Positions 17,501 through 24,551 of a stretch of DNA of 30,971 nt are shown here, in pieces (position 1 is the first letter of the stretch; the number at the start of each line of letters is the position of its first letter). Source of the stretch: an uncultured Flavobacteriales bacterium (GTDB taxonomy: Bacteria > Bacteroidota > Bacteroidia > Flavobacteriales_D > Sanyastnellaceae); NCBI GenBank assembly GCA_937897625.1, contig CALCNZ010000009.1:1-30971 (forward strand). Reading direction: 5' to 3'. The position numbers and the translations under genes are program-made. Below the pieces are notes generated by a model. The model was not told the DNA's origin, did not search any database, and saw nothing but the letters and a program-made list of their open reading frames with translations.

Positions 17501-20500
17501 CCCGTTCCGCTCCATGTTCCTCCCGGGCTTGCTGCTGTCAGAGTAAACGGCAAATCAGACTGGCAAAAAGGTCCCGCCGGTGTAATAGTTCCATCAGGAA
17601 GCGAATTCACAACTATGGTTTGCGTGTCTGTGCTCGGACACGGTCCGCCAATCGAATACGTAATAATATTGGAGCCTGTATTTGCGTTAGCTGGATTAAA
17701 CGCTCCCGTTGATCCGTTGGTAATCCCTGTTCCGCTCCAGATTCCGCCTGTTTGAGCTGCAACCAAAACAACAGCAGGATCATCAGAACAATAAGGACCT
17801 GCAGCATTTATAGTGGCGTTCGTATTCGCATTCACAACAATCGTTTGAGTGAAGTTATGCGGACAGTTTCCTCCAGTATTGTACGTAACAGTGTAGGTGT
17901 TCGCTGCTAGTGTTGTTGATCCAAAACTTCCAGTCGAAGCGTTATTAATTCCCGTTCCTGTCCAAGTTCCACCTGTGCTTGCCGCAGTTAATGTGACCGG
18001 AAGAGCAGATTGACAAAACGGTCCAGCAGGAGTGATTGTTCCGTCCGGAACAGCGTAAATAACAATCGTTTGCGTATCTGTACTTGGGCAAGATCCCGCA
18101 ATGGAATAAGTAATCGTGTTTGGGCCAACAGTTGCCAATGCTGGATTGAATGCACCTGTTGCGGTGTTGGTAATTCCCGGACCACTCCAAACACCACCTG
18201 TTTGTGCTGCCGTCAAAACAACTGGAGCAACATCCGCGCAATAAGGACCCGCGGAATTAATTGTGGCGTTTGTATTTGCATTCACAACTATCGTTTGAGT
18301 GAAATTGTGCGGACAGTTTCCGCCCGTATTATAAGTAACGGTATACGTACTTGCAGCCAATGTGTTTGAACCAAAACTTCCTGTTGAGGCGTTGTTTATT
18401 CCTGTTCCACTCCAGGTTCCGCCAGTTGAAGCCGCGGTTAATGTCACCGGAAGTGCTGATTGACAAAACGGTCCGACAGGGGTAATGGTTCCATCTGGAA
18501 CAGCATATATAACAATCGTTTGTGAATCTGTGCTCGGGCAAGATCCTGCAATAGAATACGTAATCGTATTCGAGCCAACGTTAGCCAATGCCGGATTAAA
18601 AGCGCCTGTTGCGGTGTTGGTAATTCCGGGGCCACTCCAAACACCCCCTGTCTGAGCGGCAGTTAATACGACAGGTGCAACATCTGCGCAATATGGGCCA
18701 GCAGCATTAATGGTTGCGTTACTTTGAGGCAACATCGTTACAACAACATTATCGGTGGAACTGCAAATACCCGAAGAAACCGTGAGCGTGTAGGTCTGTG
18801 TGCTATTCGCTGTGTAGGAAGGTGTAAGTGTGGTAGTGTTTGTAAGGTTTGTTGTCGGTGACCAAGAGAAAGTTTCAGTCCCTGTGCTTGAGTTTGTGAA
18901 TGATCCATTCAAATTTACTGTTTGACCCTGACAAACACTCTGATTGAGTCCTGCGTTAGCATAAGGAACACTAATGATTTGAATTTGGGTAACATCAGAT
19001 GCTGGACATTGATTGGGTAAATTCAGAGTATAAGTTATCGTGTGTGTTCCGGCACCTGCTATTAGCGGGTTAAATAAACCACTTGAAGTGTTGATGATTC
19101 CCGGACCGGACCACGTCCCTCCAGATGTCGCTGCTGTTAAATTTTGAAATCCGACATTCGAACAAAGCGGGCCAATATCAGTAATGGTTGCAATTGGTGC
19201 ATTGCTTACAGCAAGCGTAAAGGTAACGGGTGTTCCAACACAAGTACCTTGAGAAGGTGTTGCGGTAATGGTGGAAATGACCTGACTGGTTACAGGACTC
19301 GCTGTGAATGACGGAATTGTTCCTGTGCCAGAAGCACCCAAACCCGTTGCAGTGTTACTATTCGTCCACGCCACCGTTGCTGTTGGGCTGCTGGTAGTCC
19401 AAGGAATTGCAGGAACTGTTGCGCCTTCACAATAAACGTTAGAGGCAGGGACCGTAATTGTAGGAGCAGGACTAACAGTAATTGTAAAATTACTTGCGGT
19501 TCCGTTACACGTTCCTAGATGGGGTACAACCGAAACAGTTGCTACCACTGGGTTTGCAGAATTGTTGGTAGCGGTAAAAGATGGAAGACCGCCACTTCCA
19601 GATGCAGCTAACCCAATACTCGGCTGATTATTCGTCCATGTAAAAGTTGCTGTAGCAGGAGTTCCTGCAAATGTTGTAGCGGGAACCGTTCCGCCTGAGC
19701 AAAGTGAAAGAGGAGTAACAGCAGTAACGGTAGGTGCCGGGCTAACAACGACAGGTATTATCTGTTGGGATTGACAACCATTTAAAAGAACAGTTACCGT
19801 ATAGTTTCCTGAATTGGCTAGGGTAGGACTTGGAATTGTCGGACACGGATTCAGCGCTGCATATCCCGGACCAGTCCATGCAACCAGAGCCCCTACTGGT
19901 GCTCCAGAACACAGCGTTAGTGGGCTCCCCACACAAACTGGGCTGTTTGTCGTGGGATTCATCGTTGGAGTTGGATTAACTACTACAGTTGTCGACCCTG
20001 AACATGTTGCAGCACCTGTTGCAGTTACGGTATAAACTCCTGCCATAGAGGCGTTACAATTGGGAATTGTTACGTTTTGTCCAGTTGCTGTGAACCCATT
20101 AGGACCTGTCCAAGTATAGGCCGTTGCACCATTCGCAGCAGTAGCATTCAATGTTATTGTAGTACCCGAGCAATATGGGCCAAGGTTCGAGGCTGTTACA
20201 CCACAAACCGGAACACAAGAGAGGCTTCCTCCACCTGCTGCTTCTGAAATGCTTACAGTTCCTGCACAACCCCCGAAATTTGTTAAAAGCATTATATAAA
20301 TCTGACCCACTGTACCTCCAGTAATCGTAATGTTATTGTTCGAAGAAGTAGAGTAATCACAAAACACTGGAGCAGCAGTTAATCCAGCACATGCAGCCGA
20401 CAGCGTATTGAAAGGACCCCAGACAGCTACGTCCTGATCGCAAGGCCCAGTTTGAGCTATGGAAATAGATCCTGAGGCTCCAACGGTTAGTGTAAACCAT

Positions 20501-20694
20501 GTAGGGTTGGGCTGACTTCCCAAACAACCGTAATTATTTCCAGCGGGAACAGTTCCGCCAATAATAGTAGGGAATGTCGTTGATACACTCGAGCAGAGCG
20601 GTGTTGCTCCCAAACAATTCGGGCCCTGACCAAAAGTTTGGTAATTAACAAAAACAGAAAATGTAACAATCAGAAAGAATAAATGCTTTTTCAA
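14575..20694 (-). CDS. Giant secreted repeat protein with T9SS type B sorting domain (long paralogue)
   Basis: A 2039-aa protein, the largest here. The signal peptide (about 1-22, ending TFG) is followed by Gln. An N-terminal domain (about 23-160; CLGATPLCSS, PTWFTLTVGASGSISI, CDQDVAVWGPF) resembles the one in the 660-aa protein. Ig-like modules shared with the 1333-aa neighbour fill about 160-658 (AWTGPGYAALN, TITDIGPLCSNVG, FSWSPTTNL). Residues 659-1705 are seven A/B dimers. A C-type repeat (NATIASAGPFCENA), two PKD-like domains (SFTASTTNGCSPLSVTF, ASFSWSPIEPMLG) and the type B domain (about 1944-2039; FVPNSFTPDADGTNDVF, YDRWGDVIFET, ending VLIR) follow. The architecture suggests a long stalk ending in the sorting domain, such as an adhesin or motility surface protein. 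No ligand-binding or enzyme domain was recognised. Four binding-site-free arguments aside, function remains inference from shape. Confidence 0.88.
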   Translation of the reverse strand: MKKHLFFLIVTFSVFVNYQTFGQGPNCLGATPLCSSVSTTFPTIIGGTVPAGNNYGCLGSQPNPTWFTLTVGASGSISIAQTGPCDQDVAVWGPFNTLSAACAGLTAAPVFCDYSTSSNNNITITGGTVGQIYIMLLTNFGGCAGTVSISEAAGGGSLSCVPVCGVTASNLGPYCSGTTITLNATAANGATAYTWTGPNGFTATGQNVTIPNCNASMAGVYTVTATGAATCSGSTTVVVNPTPTMNPTTNSPVCVGSPLTLCSGAPVGALVAWTGPGYAALNPCPTIPSPTLANSGNYTVTVLLNGCQSQQIIPVVVSPAPTVTAVTPLSLCSGGTVPATTFAGTPATATFTWTNNQPSIGLAASGSGGLPSFTATNNSANPVVATVSVVPHLGTCNGTASNFTITVSPAPTITVPASNVYCEGATVPAIPWTTSSPTATVAWTNSNTATGLGASGTGTIPSFTASPVTSQVISTITATPSQGTCVGTPVTFTLAVSNAPIATITDIGPLCSNVGFQNLTAATSGGTWSGPGIINTSSGLFNPLIAGAGTHTITYTLNLPNQCPASDVTQIQIISVPYANAGLNQSVCQGQTVNLNGSFTNSSTGTETFSWSPTTNLTNTTTLTPSYTANSTQTYTLTVSSGICSSTDNVVVTMLPQSNATINAAGPYCADVAPVVLTAAQTGGVWSGPGITNTATGAFNPALANVGSNTITYSIAGSCPSTDSQTIVIYAVPDGTITPVGPFCQSALPVTLTAASTGGTWSGTGINNASTGSFGSNTLAASTYTVTYNTGGNCPHNFTQTIVVNANTNATINSAGPYCADVAPVVLTAAQTGGVWSGPGITNTATGAFNPALATVGPNTITYSIAGSCPSTDTQTIVIYAVPDGTITPAGPFCQSALPVTLTAASTGGTWTGTGINNASTGSFGSTTLAANTYTVTYNTGGNCPHNFTQTIVVNANTNATINAAGPYCSDDPAVVLVAAQTGGIWSGTGITNGSTGAFNPANANTGSNIITYSIGGPCPSTDTQTIVVNSLPDGTITPAGPFCQSDLPFTLTAASPGGTWSGTGINNASTGSFGSTTLAANTYTVTYNTGGNCAQIFTQNIVVNANTNATISAAGPYCADVAPVVLTAAQAGGVWSGSGITNASTGAFNPALATVGSNTITYSIAGSCPSTDTQTIVVYSVPDGTITPAGPFCQSDLPVTLTAASTGGTWSGTGINSSSTGSFGATTLAANTYTITYNTGGNCPHNFTQTVVVNANVDATISPQANICADAAPITFQAANPGGVWSGNGITNTATGAFDPSTVVPSTQTITYTISGACPDTDTQTIEVYPVYDGTITPVGPFCQSALPITLTAASTGGTWSGTGINSSSTGSFGSTTLAGNTYNVTYTTAGNCPRIFNGTVVVNANVNATISNVAPLCADVAPFNLTAVDPGGTWSGTGIIDAVAGTFDPSIAAGNQTITYSIPGSCPSSDTQAITVYPVYDGTITPVGPFCQADLPITLTAASTGGTWSGTGINSASAGTFGSASLAANSYTITYTTQGNCSQASTTTIVVNANVDATISNVSDLCNDAPAINLTAADAGGTWSGQGVNASGTFTPNSVTPGTYTITYSIGGACPDTDTQNVVVLPVPDGTITPAGPFCQSALPQTLVAASAGGTWSGTGITSAATGSFGATNTPAGNYSITYTTPGACSHSFNQVVQVIENLNATIASAGPFCENAAPFTLTAASPGGVWSGTGAITAGGQIAPSTLGAGTFTFNYNLNNSGCLSSDNVQVTVNALPQPSFTASTTNGCSPLSVTFTNTSNPLGSSCVWYVNGSPAGNGNTHSETFMGSACEDIGIMITDAAGCSQSITMTDLVCVNPNPSASFSWSPIEPMLGGTVAFENTSIGGTTYTWDINGQGATGESVTYNVPAATDGQFTACLEVVGPGGCMDAQCYTVIVSTESYIFVPNSFTPDADGTNDVFGPTIVGLTKDYRYTFRVYDRWGDVIFETNDPSDVWTGNVHDGGYYAQADAYVYEIILQLRAGEPPFRKVGSIVLIR
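15580..18720 (-). repeat. Seven A/B Ig-like repeat dimers in the 2039-aa protein
   Basis: This 3141-bp tract encodes residues 659-1705. Unit A (75-77 aa) starts NATI or DATI; unit B (always 73 aa) starts TITP(V/A)GPFCQ. The first five dimers are exactly 150 aa (450 bp) and the last two are 149 and 148. Both units share GG(T/V)WSG.GI and two cysteines that are usually 50 residues apart (A: positions 11 and 61; B: 9 and 59). A1 and A2 differ at four of 77 residues. The array starts at the 3' (high-coordinate) end in the minus-strand gene. Confidence 0.95.
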
Positions 20695-20773
20695 AACAAT
20701 CGGTTTTTATTAAGGTGTAAGTTCAAGACAGAAAAAAATCAACGTAAGTTGCTCCTCGACTTTCACTTCAAAG

Positions 20774-20804
20774 CAAATATAAATTAGAAAGACTCAATCA
20801 ACAA
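20774..20804 (-). promoter_or_regulatory. Promoter of the 2039-aa protein gene
   Basis: On the minus strand TATATTTG (20774-20781) is an exact -7 box with TTG at 20799-20801 (spacer 17) and again at 20802-20804 (spacer 20). The predicted leader is about 75 bases. The -33 region overlaps a 10-bp palindrome AACAATTGTT (20800-20809), which could be a regulator site or chance. Confidence 0.7.
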
Positions 20805-20889
20805 TTGTTTATACACACAAAACTTAGACGTTTTCATTTTAAGCATTCTATCTGATACTAATTAGCGAAACACCTAAGAAAAAACACTT

Positions 20890-20937
20890 ACCTCAAGGTT
20901 AAAAAATATTACTCCTCTATTTGAGGTCTCGTTTTTT
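20890..20937 (+). other. Terminator-like hairpin upstream of rpoN
   Basis: ACCTCAA (20890-20896) pairs with TTGAGGT (20921-20927) across a 24-base AT-rich loop and is followed by CTCGTTTTTTTC. The stem is short and the loop long, so termination would be weak. It lies between the divergent promoter and the predicted rpoN promoter and could shield rpoN from upstream readthrough. Confidence 0.35.
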
Positions 20938-20960
20938 TCAATTCTAAGCATCATTCCCAC

Positions 20961-20968
20961 TAATTTTG
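20961..20968 (+). promoter_or_regulatory. rpoN promoter -7 box
   Basis: TAATTTTG is an exact TAnnTTTG match ending 7 bases before the rpoN ATG, implying a leader of only a few bases. A near-consensus TTTC ends 21 bases upstream at 20939. Confidence 0.5.
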
Positions 20969-20975
20969 GACTGCA

Positions 20976-22424
20976 ATGCTAAAACAAGGACTTCAACTTA
21001 AGTTACAACAAAGACTTTCTCCTCAACAAATTCAGTTGATGAAAATGTTGCAGATTCCAACTATGGAATTAGAGCAACGCATTAAAGAGGAAATGGAAAG
21101 CAATCCAGCCCTCGAGGAAGGAGAGGAAGAGAAAGAAGAAAGCGAACGTGACGAAGACAATAACGAAGAAGAAAACGACAATCAAGAAGTTGACTTCGAT
21201 TTTTCGGAATTTCTTTCTGACGACGATATACCCGATTACAAATTAAGTGTAAACAATAATTCCGCAGACCAAGAAGAACGAGACATTCCCATTGGCGCTG
21301 GAAAAACTTTTCACGATTTACTTTATGCGCAAATCGGGCTTCGCGATTTAGATGAAGAGCAATTGCAACTTGCTGAATACATTATCGGAAACCTCGACGA
21401 CAATGGCTATTTGCGTCGCGAATTACAGGCGGTTGCGAATGATCTTTCTTTCTCCATGAATATCCTAACCTCTGTTCCTGAATTGGAAGAGGTATTGAAG
21501 GAAATTCAAGAACTTGATCCTGCTGGCGTTGGTGCGAGAGATCTCAGAGAATGCTTGTTTATTCAGTTAAAACGTCAAGAAAAAAATACACCTGCAGTGG
21601 AACTCGCCAAGGTTATTATTCAAAAATACTTCGATGAGTTCACAAAAAAACACTACGAAAAAATTGCAAAAAAACTCGGGATATCTGACGATGAACTAAA
21701 GCCTTCCATTGACCTCATCTTACATTTAAATCCAAAGCCTGGAAACAGCATGCAGGAGTCAAATAGAACCGTGCAGCACGTTACACCAGACTTTATGTTA
21801 GTTGTAGAAAACGATGAACTCAGACTTCAATTGAATTCCAGAAATGCACCCGAATTAAAGATAAGTCGGGAATACAAAGGAATGCTCGACCATTATGCTA
21901 AACTGAAGACAAAAGATCAAAAGGCAAAAGAAGCCCTTCAATTCGTAAAACAAAAAATTGAAAGTGCAAAGTGGTTCATTGATGCTATTCAACAAAGAAA
22001 TCAGACACTCATGATATGCATGGAAGCTATTCTTACCATGCAGCGCGAGTTCTTTCTTTCAGGCGATGAAACCAAATTGAAACCGATGATCTTGAAAGAC
22101 ATTGCCGATCGCGTAAACATGGATATTTCAACCATAAGTAGAATGGCCAATAGCAAATACATTCAAACACCGTATGGAACTTATTTATTGAAGTATTTCT
22201 TTGCTGAAAGTCTTTCCACAGATGAAGGAGAAGAGGTGAGCTCTAGGGAAGTGAAACAAATTCTAAAAGATGCCATTGGCTCTGAGGAAAAAAAGAAACC
22301 ACTTACCGATGAAAAATTAGGTAAATTGCTCAACGCTAAAGGGTACAACATTGCGCGAAGAACAGTGGCTAAATACCGCGAGCAACTTGGAATTCCCGTA
22401 GCAAGATTAAGAAAAGAGATGTAA
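20976..22424 (+). CDS. rpoN: RNA polymerase sigma-54 factor
   Basis: A 482-aa sigma-54 (E. coli RpoN is 477 aa). Region I is the N-terminal glutamine- and leucine-rich stretch (LKQGLQLKLQQRLSPQQIQL) that binds activators and core polymerase. A very acidic region II spans about 45-90. The core-binding domain includes LDEEQLQLAEYIIGNLDDNGYLRREL, and the helix-turn-helix region includes LKDIADRVNMDISTISRM. The RpoN box ARRTVAKYRE (460-469) reads the -24 promoter element. Sigma-54 needs AAA+ enhancer-binding activators; none is encoded here. The stop overlaps the next gene's ATG by one base (TAATG), implying translational coupling to the PAP2-like membrane protein. Confidence 0.97.
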   Translation: MLKQGLQLKLQQRLSPQQIQLMKMLQIPTMELEQRIKEEMESNPALEEGEEEKEESERDEDNNEEENDNQEVDFDFSEFLSDDDIPDYKLSVNNNSADQEERDIPIGAGKTFHDLLYAQIGLRDLDEEQLQLAEYIIGNLDDNGYLRRELQAVANDLSFSMNILTSVPELEEVLKEIQELDPAGVGARDLRECLFIQLKRQEKNTPAVELAKVIIQKYFDEFTKKHYEKIAKKLGISDDELKPSIDLILHLNPKPGNSMQESNRTVQHVTPDFMLVVENDELRLQLNSRNAPELKISREYKGMLDHYAKLKTKDQKAKEALQFVKQKIESAKWFIDAIQQRNQTLMICMEAILTMQREFFLSGDETKLKPMILKDIADRVNMDISTISRMANSKYIQTPYGTYLLKYFFAESLSTDEGEEVSSREVKQILKDAIGSEEKKKPLTDEKLGKLLNAKGYNIARRTVAKYREQLGIPVARLRKEM

Positions 22425-23053
22425 TGAGAGAAAAGTTTATTATTCGGTTTTCAAAATTCCTTTCTCTAATCTTCCACCCGCTTGGAATGCCAATGGTAAT
22501 CTACCTTTTGGTTCGCTGGATTGATCCCTACTACATTGCGCCGGCAGAAGCAGACTACTTCGTATTTCTGCTTCTTGGAATTAACATTGTTGCGCCAGCT
22601 GCAAGTATCCTTATCATGATCAAATTCAAAATGGTTTCCTCCATTGATTTACATGATAGGAAAGAAAGATGGGCACCTTACCTCCTTGTCATATTCTACT
22701 ACATATTGTCTTACGCGCTTCTCAGATACTTGGGACCAACCCTACCAACCGAAGTGTTCTCATTTATTCTTTCAGTAATTATCTCGCTATTACTTTCCTT
22801 GGGAATTAATTTTTTCTGGAAAATTAGCGTACACATGCTTGGACAAGGCGGCGTTTTTGGTTCGCTAATTAGTTTAAGTATTTTACACAGAGCAGACGTT
22901 TCCGTAATAATTATTGGCTGCCTAATTATGTCGGCTTTAACAGGGTTTTCAAGACTTCGACTAAACGCTCACACGCATCAACAAGTATACGCGGGATTCG
23001 TTTTAGGTGTTGTTTGCAACCTTGTAATTCTCTGCGGAGAATGGTTTATTTAA
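22424..23053 (+). CDS. PAP2-like integral membrane protein
   Basis: A 209-aa hydrophobic protein with about five or six membrane helices. DRKERW (78-83), KISVH (133-137) and RLRLNAHTHQQVYAG (177-191) line up with the three motifs of the type 2 phosphatidic acid phosphatase superfamily: K..RP, SGH, and SR....H....D. Several key residues differ: the second motif lacks the canonical PSGH and the third has Gln where Asp is usual. Catalysis is therefore uncertain. It may act on lipid phosphates in the membrane or may be a non-enzymatic relative. It is translationally coupled to rpoN and its 3' end overlaps galE by 8 bases. The fold assignment is moderate; a specific function is not supported. Confidence 0.6.
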   Translation: MREKFIIRFSKFLSLIFHPLGMPMVIYLLVRWIDPYYIAPAEADYFVFLLLGINIVAPAASILIMIKFKMVSSIDLHDRKERWAPYLLVIFYYILSYALLRYLGPTLPTEVFSFILSVIISLLLSLGINFFWKISVHMLGQGGVFGSLISLSILHRADVSVIIIGCLIMSALTGFSRLRLNAHTHQQVYAGFVLGVVCNLVILCGEWFI

Positions 23054-24053
23054 CCTGCGTTTTCGTCCAATTCCAAGCGTGAGCTAATGCATCATCAATG
23101 GTTAATTGGCACTTCCAGCCCATCTTCTTTTCTGCATAATCTGGAACGGCCCAAATCGCAGGAACATCACCCGATCTTCTTCCAGTAATTTCTACATTCA
23201 AAGAAACTTCATTTATTTTTTGAAACCGGTCCACAACTTCCTTCACACTGTATCCTTTTCCCACCCCCAAATTGAAAATTTCCAAGTTAGTTTCTCTTGA
23301 TAAATTAAGAGCTAAAACGTGTGCCTTCGCAAGATCCACGACGTGAATGTAATCGCGAATGCAAGATCCGTCTGGCGTGTCGTAATCTTCACCAAACACG
23401 TAGAGTTTCGCTCGCTTTCCTGTTGCTACTTCACACACCAAAGGAATTAAATTGGTTGGAGCATCATTGGTAGACTCTCCAATTTTTGCGGAAGGATGCG
23501 CGCCTACTGGATTGAAATAACGTAATACCACGGATTGAAACGAAACGCTCTTCGACGCGTCAAAAATCAAATCTTCACAATCTTGTTTTGTTTGGCCGTA
23601 AACGGAAGCCGCCGGTAATCGAGGAGTGCTTTCGCTAACCGGATTTATTTCCGGCGTGCCGTAAACCGTGCAAGAGCTAGAAAACACAAATCGCTCCACT
23701 GAAAACTCTTTCATCAAACCCAACAAAACTCGGGTTGATCCCACGTTGTTATGCATATATGCCTCAGGCATTTTCTGCGATTCCTCAACCGATTTGAACG
23801 CCGCGAAATGAATAACCGAACCAATTGCATAGGTTGAAAAAACACGTCGCATCTCTGACTCGTCTGTACAATCTACTTGTTCAAATGCAATTTTAACGCC
23901 TGTTAATTCTTCCAAACTGCTCAAACGACCCAACGTCGAATTCGCCAAATTATCTACTATTACTGGGGAAAAGCCCGCTGAAATTAATTCTACAACTGTA
24001 TGAGACCCTATATAACCTAGGCCCCCTGTGACTAATACCGTTTTGTTTTCCAT
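23046..24053 (-). CDS. galE: UDP-glucose 4-epimerase
   Basis: A 335-aa short-chain dehydrogenase/reductase-type epimerase (E. coli GalE is 338 aa) that interconverts UDP-glucose and UDP-galactose using bound NAD. Visible features are the Rossmann motif VTGGLGYIGSH (G10, G11, G13, G16), the SSSCTVYG active-site strand (125-132), the catalytic pair Y152 and K156 in YGQTK, then YFNPVGAHPSAKIGE and DGSCIRDYIHVVDLA, all typical of GalE. I start at the ATG at 24053, which puts MENKTVLVTGG in the usual N-terminal position and lies 8 bases after a -7 box. An in-frame start 36 codons upstream would add a tail unlike the family. It supplies sugar nucleotides for surface polysaccharides. It is convergent with the PAP2-like gene and divergent from the HPt-like gene. 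Confidence 0.94.
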   Translation of the reverse strand: MENKTVLVTGGLGYIGSHTVVELISAGFSPVIVDNLANSTLGRLSSLEELTGVKIAFEQVDCTDESEMRRVFSTYAIGSVIHFAAFKSVEESQKMPEAYMHNNVGSTRVLLGLMKEFSVERFVFSSSCTVYGTPEINPVSESTPRLPAASVYGQTKQDCEDLIFDASKSVSFQSVVLRYFNPVGAHPSAKIGESTNDAPTNLIPLVCEVATGKRAKLYVFGEDYDTPDGSCIRDYIHVVDLAKAHVLALNLSRETNLEIFNLGVGKGYSVKEVVDRFQKINEVSLNVEITGRRSGDVPAIWAVPDYAEKKMGWKCQLTIDDALAHAWNWTKTQVK

Positions 24054-24061
24054 AACTCGGG

Positions 24062-24069
24062 CAAAGATA
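24062..24069 (-). promoter_or_regulatory. galE promoter -7 box
   Basis: TATCTTTG on the minus strand matches TAnnTTTG exactly and ends 8 bases before the galE ATG, implying a very short leader. No TTG was found at the expected distance upstream. Confidence 0.5.
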
Positions 24070-24143
24070 GAAAGATTAAAATAGAGAGTAGTTGTAACCT
24101 TTGCTTGTCGAAATTCGTATTCATGGGAAATTAGAAAAGAACC

Positions 24144-24491
24144 ATGTCTTCTCTCCCGCATAAATCACTCGATAAAAACTACCTGCTTCGATTGTTAAAC
24201 GGAAACAATGAAATGAGGGACACTGTGCTTAATGAAATTTTTCAAAATATTCCAAAGAGCCTATCAGAAATTAATTCTAGTTTTCAAGCCAACGACTACT
24301 TGGGCATAATCACATTTGCCCCACGAGTTAAAAGCGCTTTCTCTATGCTTGGGGAAACCCATCTAGCCCTTGCTTTTCAAGCGATTGAACTTTCTGCTAA
24401 AAAGGGTGAAATGTCGGTTGCCAAAGATCTTTTCAATGCCGCTTTGCATGAAACAATGGAGAAAATTAACCTCATGCAAGAATACGCTTAA
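24144..24491 (+). CDS. HPt-like protein lacking the phospho-accepting histidine
   Basis: A 115-aa helical protein. The layout YLLRLLNGNNEMRDTVLNEI, then IPKSLSEINSSFQANDY, then APRVKSAFSMLGE matches the histidine phosphotransfer (HPt) domain. In that family the central motif is AH.(L/M)K(S/G), whose histidine relays phosphate between response regulators. Here position 60 is proline (A59 P60 R61 V62 K63 S64), encoded by a clean CCA codon with no sign of a frameshift. It therefore cannot relay phosphate in the normal way and may act as a binding or decoy module, if the family call is right. It is divergent from galE. DUF4301 follows after 60 bases with its own -7 box. No histidine kinase or response regulator is nearby. 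Confidence 0.6.
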   Translation: MSSLPHKSLDKNYLLRLLNGNNEMRDTVLNEIFQNIPKSLSEINSSFQANDYLGIITFAPRVKSAFSMLGETHLALAFQAIELSAKKGEMSVAKDLFNAALHETMEKINLMQEYA

Positions 24492-24524
24492 CCCCGATCT
24501 TACTGATATTCGTTCCTTTTTATT

Positions 24525-24532
24525 TAAGTTTG
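24525..24532 (+). promoter_or_regulatory. -7 box upstream of the DUF4301 gene
   Basis: TAAGTTTG is an exact TAnnTTTG box 19 bases before the ATG. CTG at 24503-24505, 19 bases upstream, is a one-mismatch -33 candidate. Confidence 0.5.
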
Positions 24533-24551
24533 TTGGTTCATACTTTTCATC

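Noticed and set aside
15580..18720. Regular 450-base periodicity as a possible CRISPR array or satellite DNA
   Set aside because: The period matches coding dimers in an uninterrupted 2039-aa frame, with differences concentrated at synonymous sites. There are no short repeats with unique spacers.
23027..23042. ATTCTC-TGCG-GAGAAT hairpin near the PAP2/galE convergent junction as a terminator
   Set aside because: The stem is six base pairs and AT-rich, with no proper T-tract in either direction, so it is too weak to call.
24054..24161. N-terminal extension of GalE by 36 codons
   Set aside because: It would place the Rossmann motif too far from the N-terminus, and the -7 box lies inside this stretch.
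24321..24332. Frameshift or sequencing error as the cause of the missing HPt histidine
   Set aside because: The frame is open on both sides and the conserved motif positions before and after are in the same frame. No single-base change restores His while keeping them.
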